Positions 43,636-51,440 of a DNA stretch of 64,000 nucleotides are shown in pieces (within the stretch, counting starts at the first letter, position 1; each line of letters opens with the position of its first letter). This DNA is from Lewinellaceae bacterium (GTDB lineage: Bacteria > Bacteroidota > Bacteroidia > Chitinophagales > Saprospiraceae): contig JACJYE010000001.1 of assembly GCA_020636255.1 (NCBI GenBank), positions 310,001 to 374,000 on the forward strand, written 5' to 3'. A program made the position numbers and the translations under genes. The notes under the pieces were generated by a model that was not told the DNA's origin, did not search any database, and worked only from the letters and a program-made list of their open reading frames with translations.

Positions 43636-45378
43636 TTAGCGCACCAGGACCGTTGTCCAGGCTGATGAACCGTCGTGGCCGCCGGAAATGTCAACCGAGA
43701 TGGTCAGGGTTTCCGTCGTGCCGTCGTTCACGTAGCTCATAACTTCGTACTGGTTGGAAGACATGCCACCGTTGGGCGGGTTGGCGCCGTCGGAGTTTTC
43801 TCCACCATAATATCCTTTATAGAAGCCGAGGAAAGCAGCGCCCGAGGCTCCATTCGTTACCGTGATGATCGGCCTGCCGGAAGGCGACGACGATGCCGGC
43901 GTGAATGTCCAGCCGTGTACACCGGAGCCAAAAGCAGCGCCGTTGCCGCTGGCAGCCACTTCAGCGTCCGACCAGCACCCGTTGGGGCTACCCATATAGC
44001 CGTCGTTGCGTGCGTCGCCGTTGGTCTTGTATTCGTATGTGCCATTGGCAGCGAAAATGAACTCATCATTCGTGATGCACGACCAGTCGTCGCCACCGGT
44101 AGAAGAGCCGTCGAGGAAGTTGGCCGGTACGCCCCACCATGAGTTGTCGCCGAGGCCCGGGCCTACGAAGATGGAGTTTTCCGCATTGCGTACCCGCCAG
44201 GCGGCGCCGACCAGGTCAGATTCCGACATCGTGGCCGAGATGGTCACTTCTGTGGAGGCGGTGGCGGTAGCATTCCCTTTTGTAGCCGTCAGTACCACGG
44301 TGAACACGCCGGCCTGGGTATAGGTGTGGCTTGGGTTCTCTGCGGAAGAGGTTGAGCCGTCGCCGAAGTCCCAGTTATAGCTGGTAGCATCGTAGGATTT
44401 ATTGGTAAAGGTGGCGGTTGAACCGGCGACATCTGCAGAAAAGCCGGCGACCGGGGGTTCGTCGTTGGGGTCGTCGTAGTGCACCAGCGTTATTTTCCAG
44501 TAAGCAGGCTGCCCGTCGCCGGTCGTGTAGCTCGTTTGCAGGATGAGCGTGTCCACGGCGCCGTCGTACAGTTTGACAATGCTGAACGTTACGGAATCCT
44601 GAGGCGTGCTGACTTCAGCGTCAGTGCCGATCTTGGGCAGGCCGACGAAGGCGCCATAACCTTTAACGGTCAGTTTGGTGCCCGATATGGAGAATTTGTT
44701 GGTGGCGTCGCCAAAAGCGCTAAGGTCGATCCCACCAGGGCCTTTCAGGTTGTCGGCAGTGGTTTCGAAACAGTCGTTTGCAGGTTCAAAGACACCGCCT
44801 TCAGCCCAGAAGTCGCCGTCGGAATCATACTGATAATCGCCGTTCCGGTAAAAGATGAATTTATCGTTCATGGTGCAGGAGCGGTTCAGGATGTCCTGGT
44901 TGCCTCTGCCGAGGCCCCACCATACTTCTACCGGCGTAACGCGCTTGCCGACTTCCAGCGGCCAGGTATTATCATTGACGGTGCGCAGGAATTTCCAGGC
45001 CTTGGAAACATCGCCGACCAGTTTCGTCAATTCGGCATTCGGGTCCGTAAGGGTTATCGTCTGCGACGAAACGTCCATGTCTTTCCCGTTGGTGTGGGTA
45101 GCGGTCAGCTTGACGGTATAAGTACCCAAAGCGGGGTAGGTATGTACCGGATTCTCTTCGTTGGAGACAGCAGAGCCATCGCCGAAATCCCATTCCACGT
45201 CCGAATAGTTCTGGGAAGCGTTCGTAAAATGTACTTTTTTGAAATCGTCCTGGTCCACGGTATAGGAGAAGCCCGAAATCACTTCCACATCATCATCGTC
45301 TTTATGACAGGAAGAGACGACGGTCAGGAAGGTGGGCAACAGGAGGATCAACCAGGAAGCCCTAAGTAATTTTTTCAT
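43636..45378 (-). CDS. PKD-domain surface lipoprotein of the glycan locus
   Basis: A 580-aa protein starting MKKLLRASWLILLLP, with a lipoprotein signal (TVVSSC, Cys about 24) and an acidic run of four aspartates just after, a common surface-export cue in Bacteroidota. Two PKD domains are clear, each with the WDFGDGS signature followed by HTY (residues about 35-115 and 285-365). Each is followed by a domain with tryptophan-rich, glycan-binding style (NTWPLEVGKRVTPVEVWWGLG; NSWWGVPANFLDG), and these two halves look like a duplication. In polysaccharide-utilisation loci such proteins bind the glycan at the surface, as SusE/SusF do. It is the first gene of the susCD-GH30 transcript. Confidence 0.85.
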   Translation of the reverse strand: MKKLLRASWLILLLPTFLTVVSSCHKDDDDVEVISGFSYTVDQDDFKKVHFTNASQNYSDVEWDFGDGSAVSNEENPVHTYPALGTYTVKLTATHTNGKDMDVSSQTITLTDPNAELTKLVGDVSKAWKFLRTVNDNTWPLEVGKRVTPVEVWWGLGRGNQDILNRSCTMNDKFIFYRNGDYQYDSDGDFWAEGGVFEPANDCFETTADNLKGPGGIDLSAFGDATNKFSISGTKLTVKGYGAFVGLPKIGTDAEVSTPQDSVTFSIVKLYDGAVDTLILQTSYTTGDGQPAYWKITLVHYDDPNDEPPVAGFSADVAGSTATFTNKSYDATSYNWDFGDGSTSSAENPSHTYTQAGVFTVVLTATKGNATATASTEVTISATMSESDLVGAAWRVRNAENSIFVGPGLGDNSWWGVPANFLDGSSTGGDDWSCITNDEFIFAANGTYEYKTNGDARNDGYMGSPNGCWSDAEVAASGNGAAFGSGVHGWTFTPASSSPSGRPIITVTNGASGAAFLGFYKGYYGGENSDGANPPNGGMSSNQYEVMSYVNDGTTETLTISVDISGGHDGSSAWTTVLVR

Positions 45379-45588
45379 AATACAAGGTTTTTTGCAATGG
45401 TGAAAGAATGAATTGATCAGGCCATCGTGCCTGATCAAATCCGCAGGCATGATCTTGGATATCTTGTAGGGTTTATACCCAGTTTAACCTGACAACCCTG
45501 GCAAAGAGACACCTTGCTGGCATACGGGTACAGTTAGCGGCCATTCCAGTTTCCAGCCTGGCACAGAATGATGATATAGGTTTTTATT

Positions 45589-45622
45589 TCGGAATAAATT
45601 ATTTTCCGGAACATTATTCCGA
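45589..45622. promoter_or_regulatory. Operator-like palindrome upstream of the PKD-susCD-GH30 operon
   Basis: TCGGAATAA (45589-45597) and TTATTCCGA (45614-45622) are an exact inverted repeat; between them TTCCGGAA (45604-45611) is itself a palindrome. The sequence thus has four CGGAA-type half-sites within 34 bp, 211 bp before the PKD start. It is a plausible binding site for the LuxR-type regulator encoded next door. Confidence 0.4.
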
Positions 45623-45674
45623 TCTCAGAGATTGGCTCAGCCTTACAAAAGAAGCACATAGTGCGGGGAAACTG

Positions 45675-45717
45675 AAAAAAAAGCACCTGACAAAAGCTCG
45701 CCAGGCCCTTTTTTTTT
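45675..45717 (-). terminator. Terminator of the regulator gene
   Basis: On the minus strand GGGCCTGGCGAGC...GTCAGGTGC is flanked by eight A and eight T, with a stem interrupted by a 2-base mismatch. It lies 38 bp after the regulator stop. Confidence 0.6.
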
Positions 45718-45754
45718 AGTTTGCGGAAAAGGTAACTATTCAGCATGTGCCGGC

Positions 45755-48700
45755 TTAGAGGCTCCAGATGTATTCGTTGAGGGAAGCTTCCTTTTCCAGC
45801 CCCATTTTTTTCTTAAGCCGGTACTTACTTTGCTCGACGCCATTGACGGTAATATTGAGGATGGAGGCGATCTCCGCGTTGGAAAAGCCCATGCGTATGA
45901 AACAGCACAGGCGGTTGTCGTTGCCGGTGATATGGGGATGCCGAAGGTGGAGTTCATGAACGAAGTCCTGGTGCATCTGGTTGAAGGACAACTGGAATTG
46001 CTCCCAGTAGTCTTCCTGTTTGAGCTCGTTGTCGATGGCCCTGATGAATCTGCGCAGGCCCGGGGCCTGCTCTTCGTTGCCCGAGCGGCCGGCTTTCAGC
46101 ATCTGCGCCTTGAGCCCTTCCAGGAACTGGTTTTTGTGGGCGGTTTGCAGGACCGATGCGCTCAGCCTGGCCTGTTTGGCTTCGACCTCTTTTTCCAGGT
46201 TCTCGTTCTTCAACCTCAGGATCTCCTGTTCGGCCCGGAAGGACTTCTCCTGGTAAGCCGCTTTCTGGTGTTCCAGGAAATAGCGGATGACCAGGGCTGC
46301 TATACCCAGGCCGGCCAGCGCACAGGCGAGATAAAACCACCAGGTTTCCCAGAACGGCGGCGATACCTCTATGGCAAGCACCTGGACTTCGCCCCAGCTG
46401 TCATCACTATTGGAAGCTTTGATCTTTAAAAGATAAGAGCCTCCCTTGAGGCTGGAATAAACAGCCCGGTGCTGCCCTGTTTCTGCCAGGTACCACGATT
46501 CGTCAAAACCTACCAGTTGGTATGCATATTTATTCTTTTCCGGTTTGGTATAATCCGTGCCTGTGAACTCGAATACGATCCCACGGTCGGCGTGGGAAAG
46601 CCGGACGGTAGTGCCCGGGCTGTTGAGGCTTCCATCGAGCACCGTACGCCCGTTCCATTCGCCGATGGGCACCGGCTGCCCCGATAGTTTTAGCCCCGTG
46701 AAAACGGCCTTAGGCGGGTGCGGGTTGGGCCTGATCTTTTCCGGGATCAGGATGGAGAAACCGTTGGTACCGCCGAAAGCCAGGCGACCGTTTTTCAGGC
46801 GCAGCGCGGCCCGGGGGTTGTATTGGTTGTTTCGGAGGTTATCATCCGCGCCGATGTCCATGAAAACCTGGGAAGAGGGGTCGAACCGAACGATGCCTTT
46901 TTGTGTGCTGATCCATAGATATGCTTGTTCGTCTTCGGTTATGCTGATGACCATATTGGAAGGCAGTCCGTTTCTGGTGTCGAAATACAGGATCTCGCCT
47001 GTATCCGGAGAGAGGCAGTTCAGCCCTGTGAACTCCGTACCGACCCACAGCTTACCGTCCCGAGAACGGAAAAGGCATTGGAGGTTGTTGCCGCTGAGGC
47101 GCGTTGTAGCAGGCGAGCCTGTATCGTTATATCGCGTGAACGCACCCGTAGCGAGGTCGAGGCGGTTGAGGCCGTTATCTTCGCTGGCGGCCCAGAGGCA
47201 GCCCCGTTCTTCGTCGAGCAGGATGTCGACGATCTGGACGCTGGAAATGCTGTTAGGGTTACCAGGCTCCGGCTGGAAACGTTTAAACTTTCCTGACCCG
47301 GGCGGGAGGTAATTGAGCCCGCCGCCCAGCGTGGCGATCCAGAGGCCTCCTGTTTTATCGAGCTCTACATCCCAGACGTTGTTGTGAGAGAGCGAAGCGG
47401 GGTTGCCAGGCTGGTTTCGGTAATTTCGGATAGCGCCGCTGTGGGTATTGAAAAAACTAAGGCCTTCGGCATAGGTGCCTACCCACAGCCCGTACTGGCC
47501 TGAGGGCTCAAGGCAGGTAACTACCTTTTTGGGAAACCTGGCGCCGGAGGCGGTAGCCACCTGCAATTCGACGCTGTTGCCTTTGGCCTCGGCGTAGAAC
47601 AGGCCGCCGCCGTCGGTGCCGATCCAGATCTTGCCGGCTTCATCCTCTTTAAGCGCCAGCACGGGCCTGAGCCCTTTCCTCCTGTAGTCATTCTGGTTTT
47701 CGTGGATGAGAAAAGGCGGCGAATAAGCTTTGTGGATATTGACCCCCCCGTTGAAGGTGCCCACCCACAGGTTGCCGATATTGTCGAACATGAGGTGGTA
47801 CAGCGCGTTGGTGTTGAGTTCCTGCGGGAAGCTTGCCGAGCTTGCCACATGCTGAAAATGCCCGTCGGAAGGGCCGTAGATATTCAGCCCCCCGCCATCG
47901 GTAGCGATCCAGAGGTACCCCATTGAATCGACGGCCAGGCTGGTGACGATGTTGTGGGATATCGTGTTCTCTGTACCGTCGTTGCTGTTGAAAAAATGTT
48001 CGAATTGCCGGTTCTCCGGGCTGTATTTATACAATCCACTCCCGGCCGTGCCTATCCACAGGTTCCCCTCCTTGCCGAGGCAGAAGGATTTCTCGTAGCT
48101 GTTCAGGTTCAGCGAGTCGTCGCTGTTGGCCTTTATTATGGTTTTGGAAACGGGGTCGTAGATGTTGATACCCCGCCCGTCGGTGGCGATGTACATCTCC
48201 CCATTTCGGCCTTCCTGAAAATCGAATACGAAATCGCCGCTCAGGGCATTGGAAGCGGGCTGGCACTGCATACAGAACTGGCCGATCTTCCGCCGGTTTT
48301 CGTCAAACACAAAAGCGCCGCTGCCCGAAGTGGCTATCCACAGCCAGCCCCTGCTGTCTTCATAAATGCGCCTGATGGTGGCATGCTGCCAATCCACTTC
48401 CGGATCGGCAGTAGCGGGAAACCGTTCGAAGCGCCCCTCTTCCTCGTCCCATATACTGATGCCGGCGCCTCTGTGCCCGATCCAGATCTTGCCGGCCCTG
48501 TCTTCGGTGAGGCAAAGCACGGTAGGCCCGTTGAGGGAGGTGCTGTCGCCTTCGATAGGCAGGAATACCTTGCATTCGTAACCGTCATAGCGATTAAGCC
48601 CGTACCGGGTGCCGATCCAGATCAGCCCGTTACGATCCTGCAGAAGGGTATACACGGTACTATGCGACAGGCCGTCTTCGGTTGTCAGGTGGTCAAAAGC

Positions 48701-48787
48701 GATGGGGGTGTGCAACATCTGGCCTGAGCCCTTGGCGGCCATCGCCAGGGAAGCGGTAATCAACAAGATCAGTTTCACAGGACGCAT
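45755..48787 (-). CDS. One-component regulator: beta-propeller, Y_Y_Y, TM and LuxR-type HTH
   Basis: A 1010-aa membrane regulator starting MRPVKLILLITASLAMAAKG (signal peptide); the frame's earlier TTG is not the start. The periplasmic part holds about 14 two-component-regulator propeller repeats (LWIGTRYGLNRYDG, LWIATDGGGLNIY, LWVGTFNGGVNI and others), forming one or two seven-bladed sensors, and then a Y_Y_Y domain (about 735-805). One membrane helix (about 817-837), a coiled coil (about 840-880) and a C-terminal LuxR-type helix-turn-helix (FSNAEIASILNITVNGVEQSKYRLKKKM, about 965-992) follow. There is no histidine kinase or receiver, so the glycan signal must reach DNA directly from a membrane-bound protein. 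It lies first in the locus and likely controls it. Confidence 0.92.
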   Translation of the reverse strand: MRPVKLILLITASLAMAAKGSGQMLHTPIAFDHLTTEDGLSHSTVYTLLQDRNGLIWIGTRYGLNRYDGYECKVFLPIEGDSTSLNGPTVLCLTEDRAGKIWIGHRGAGISIWDEEEGRFERFPATADPEVDWQHATIRRIYEDSRGWLWIATSGSGAFVFDENRRKIGQFCMQCQPASNALSGDFVFDFQEGRNGEMYIATDGRGINIYDPVSKTIIKANSDDSLNLNSYEKSFCLGKEGNLWIGTAGSGLYKYSPENRQFEHFFNSNDGTENTISHNIVTSLAVDSMGYLWIATDGGGLNIYGPSDGHFQHVASSASFPQELNTNALYHLMFDNIGNLWVGTFNGGVNIHKAYSPPFLIHENQNDYRRKGLRPVLALKEDEAGKIWIGTDGGGLFYAEAKGNSVELQVATASGARFPKKVVTCLEPSGQYGLWVGTYAEGLSFFNTHSGAIRNYRNQPGNPASLSHNNVWDVELDKTGGLWIATLGGGLNYLPPGSGKFKRFQPEPGNPNSISSVQIVDILLDEERGCLWAASEDNGLNRLDLATGAFTRYNDTGSPATTRLSGNNLQCLFRSRDGKLWVGTEFTGLNCLSPDTGEILYFDTRNGLPSNMVISITEDEQAYLWISTQKGIVRFDPSSQVFMDIGADDNLRNNQYNPRAALRLKNGRLAFGGTNGFSILIPEKIRPNPHPPKAVFTGLKLSGQPVPIGEWNGRTVLDGSLNSPGTTVRLSHADRGIVFEFTGTDYTKPEKNKYAYQLVGFDESWYLAETGQHRAVYSSLKGGSYLLKIKASNSDDSWGEVQVLAIEVSPPFWETWWFYLACALAGLGIAALVIRYFLEHQKAAYQEKSFRAEQEILRLKNENLEKEVEAKQARLSASVLQTAHKNQFLEGLKAQMLKAGRSGNEEQAPGLRRFIRAIDNELKQEDYWEQFQLSFNQMHQDFVHELHLRHPHITGNDNRLCCFIRMGFSNAEIASILNITVNGVEQSKYRLKKKMGLEKEASLNEYIWSL

Positions 48788-48981
48788 CAAGCCGCCGGTT
48801 TTTATGGGCCATTACCTACAAAGAAGATGGCGGGGTAAAATTAAGAAAAGGAGGGGAAAGGGTGAGAGGGGGTGTTTGCCGTTAGTTTTTCGATCGCGAG
48901 AACAGAGGATACAGCTGGATAAGGGCGCCGGTGAAATCTTGAAGAAAAGTAAGCCTTCATTATTCACCGAAATCCAGAGCT

Positions 48982-51057
48982 ATGAAAACTTGTTCACACA
49001 TCGTTCCTTGGGCCTTTCTGTGGGCTCTTTTGACCGTTTCCCCCGCCATTGCGCAAAGCCCTATCGAGGCACAGTACGGACAGGAAGGAGACTTTGTGCA
49101 TCTTGTGGCCCCTCCTAACGGCAAGGATTATTCGTGGTCAAACGGAGCCGAAGGGCGCGTGCTAAAAATAAAGGCTCCTCCCGATGGCCCTTCAACATAT
49201 AGCGTGAGGTGGTTTTGTATCGTTTGCCTGAAGTGGAAGGAGGCTAGTATTACACTTTGTGGTATGAAGGCCACCAGGAGCATCACCCCTGAAAGCTATG
49301 CAAATGCTAGTGACGGCCGCATTACCCTTGCTATATACGGAGGGGAACCACCGTACAGCTATCAATGGAGCAATGGAAAGACATCGCCGTCCATTGGCGG
49401 CTTATCTGTAGGCGTATATTCGGTGACCGTCACGGGCCGCTATGGTTGCCAGGAGATATTGCAAAATATCAGTATTGGAGTAAAGCAACTGCAGGTAAGG
49501 CCATTAGCTTCAGAAGTGAGCGTGAGTTGCCCCGGTAGTAATGATGCCTCCAATAGCGTCGTCATAAGCGGAGGGGCGCCACCGTACAGCGTATGGCTGA
49601 ATGGCCTTTATATCCCGAACATGGACGGCACTACAGCCCATTTCCAGAACCTGGATAAGGGGAAATATGACGTTCGGGTTACCGATGCAGCAGGCAATTC
49701 AGCAAGTACCCAATTCAGCGTAAAAGACCCTGAACCGCTGCGTGTACATCTGGCCTTTTCACACGTGAGCTGCAACGGGGCCAACGATGGCTCTATCACG
49801 GCTACTATTACAGGAGGCACACCACCCTACTCAACCTTCTGGAGTGATGGCGTCACGGGCCCTCAGCGCCACAAATTGCATTCGGGGCAATACACTTTGA
49901 TCGCATCAGATAAGTTCGGGTGTACGCTGTCTGCACAGGCGACGATCGAGCAGCCTTTGCCGATTAAGTATTCCGTTGCCACAATCGATGCTTTATGTTT
50001 TGGGGCCGCTAACGGGCGGGCCGTCATTACAGTCCAAAGCCCCATCCAATGTCAGGCCAGCTGGAGCAACGGTGCTACCGGGCTGATATTGGATGGCGTG
50101 CCTGCCGGGCAATATACGTTCCGGCTGTATGATGACGGCCATTGTACGACGGGGAGTATATCCATCGGGCAGCCTGCCCAGTTGGAGATACAACCGAAGT
50201 TCACAGGAGCCAATGGTTACGCCATAGATTGCCACGGTGGCGCCAGCGGCACTTTTAAGGTATACATTAAAGGCGGTATGGCGCCTTATACGGTTGTTTT
50301 TCACCCGCAGGAAGGCGCTCGGCCTGCTGCGCTGAGAGCTGGCTACGACACGGTGGAAGTGAGCCGGGTAGACTCCTTTGTGACGCTGTCTGGCCTTACT
50401 GCTGGCGCCTATCTGCTGGATATCACCGACGCAAACCAATGCCGGGCCAGGCTGGCATTGGAGGTTACCGAACCGGAGGCATTGGGGGTGCAGATCAAGG
50501 CGTTGAAAAAGCTCAACTGTTTCAGAGACAGCAGTGGTTATGCTGAAGCCTTGCCCTTCGGTGGCGTGCCACCCTATCGGTTCGTATGGTATAGTGGCGA
50601 GGCCAACATCGGGCAAATGCCACGGATCAACCTTCTGCCCGCAGGAACCTATCGCGTTTTGGTAACCGATGCGAACGGCTGTGCAGTAATGGACAGCGCC
50701 TATATTGCGCGGCGGGCAAAGCTTACGGTCCTCTTCGATAGAAGAACGGGAAAAGCGAGGGTTTCCGGGGGTGCGCCGCCGTATAAAGTCGTGTCGAATG
50801 AGGATACCAAACGAGGGTACCGGCTTACCGTACAGGATTCCAATGGTTGTACCTGTACCGATACTTATACCCGCCCTCCAAAATTGCCCGAAGGAACCAG
50901 GCCTCCACGCCGGAGAAAGAAACCCCAGCCTATGGGCAAAGGTGTTAAATGCCCCGCCTTTAGCGCTTATTGGATAATACCGGATAACAGCGCCCTGGAT
51001 ACCTTTGGTACCGTTCCTGCTTCCCCGCAAGCCGGAAGCGGACAGACAAAGAGATAA
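48982..51057 (+). CDS. SprB-repeat secreted protein without a recognisable T9SS sorting domain
   Basis: A 691-aa protein with a signal peptide (MKTCSHIVPWAFLWALLTVSPAIAQS) and about six SprB-type repeats, each with a GG-PPY-Y-WSNG core (YGGEPPYSYQWSNG; ISGGAPPYSVWLNG; ITGGTPPYSTFWSDG; IKGGMAPYTVVF; PFGGVPPYRFVW) and a matching VT-A-GC close. In gliding Bacteroidota such repeats build huge surface adhesins. Here the protein is short and its last 60 residues (a basic PPRRRKKPQP stretch, then a plain tail) lack a sorting domain, so surface export is uncertain. Base composition is AT-richer than upstream genes. It may be the first gene of the plus-strand group that follows. Confidence 0.85.
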   Translation: MKTCSHIVPWAFLWALLTVSPAIAQSPIEAQYGQEGDFVHLVAPPNGKDYSWSNGAEGRVLKIKAPPDGPSTYSVRWFCIVCLKWKEASITLCGMKATRSITPESYANASDGRITLAIYGGEPPYSYQWSNGKTSPSIGGLSVGVYSVTVTGRYGCQEILQNISIGVKQLQVRPLASEVSVSCPGSNDASNSVVISGGAPPYSVWLNGLYIPNMDGTTAHFQNLDKGKYDVRVTDAAGNSASTQFSVKDPEPLRVHLAFSHVSCNGANDGSITATITGGTPPYSTFWSDGVTGPQRHKLHSGQYTLIASDKFGCTLSAQATIEQPLPIKYSVATIDALCFGAANGRAVITVQSPIQCQASWSNGATGLILDGVPAGQYTFRLYDDGHCTTGSISIGQPAQLEIQPKFTGANGYAIDCHGGASGTFKVYIKGGMAPYTVVFHPQEGARPAALRAGYDTVEVSRVDSFVTLSGLTAGAYLLDITDANQCRARLALEVTEPEALGVQIKALKKLNCFRDSSGYAEALPFGGVPPYRFVWYSGEANIGQMPRINLLPAGTYRVLVTDANGCAVMDSAYIARRAKLTVLFDRRTGKARVSGGAPPYKVVSNEDTKRGYRLTVQDSNGCTCTDTYTRPPKLPEGTRPPRRRKKPQPMGKGVKCPAFSAYWIIPDNSALDTFGTVPASPQAGSGQTKR

Positions 51058-51118
51058 CCTCTATTTTTCACCTATCCTTTCCTGAAAACACCTCAGGAGG
51101 GAGCAAAAGCTTTAAACT

Positions 51119-51274
51119 ATGAAAAGGATCCTGATCTTTTGCGTTTTTGTCGTCATGTGTACTATGGCAAGCGCCTGGCATCTCAACGCCAGCGCATTGG
51201 GCCTGGGAGATACCATTGAAGGAACGGGCAACGAGATGGCCCAGCTGTATGTAGCCTCGATCGGAGATAAATAA
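51119..51274 (+). CDS. 51-aa secreted peptide, unknown
   Basis: The frame MKRILIFCVFVVMCTMASAWH... to IGDK is preceded by AGGAGGGAG (51094-51102, 16 bases before the ATG), an unusually good Shine-Dalgarno-like stretch for this genome. It has a signal peptide of about 19 residues (basic start, long hydrophobic core, ASA cleavage site) and a mature part of about 32 residues with no cysteines (HLNASALGLGDTIEGTGNEM). It lies 61 bp after the SprB gene and 166 bp before the sensor gene, all on one strand. Codon use is like its neighbours. I do not recognise it; a short unexpressed frame is possible. Confidence 0.5.
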   Translation: MKRILIFCVFVVMCTMASAWHLNASALGLGDTIEGTGNEMAQLYVASIGDK

Positions 51275-51440
51275 CACATAAGCTTCACAAGCGTTGGAGT
51301 GGCGCCATTGCCCCCTTCAGGCCGAAGGCGCCCTCCTGCGTTTATGAATGCCCGGGAACCCTGCCATAATAAGCCCAATTGATTAAATTTGAAGATACAT
51401 CCCTGACCACGGCACTATTCACCTAAAAATCCCTATACGT

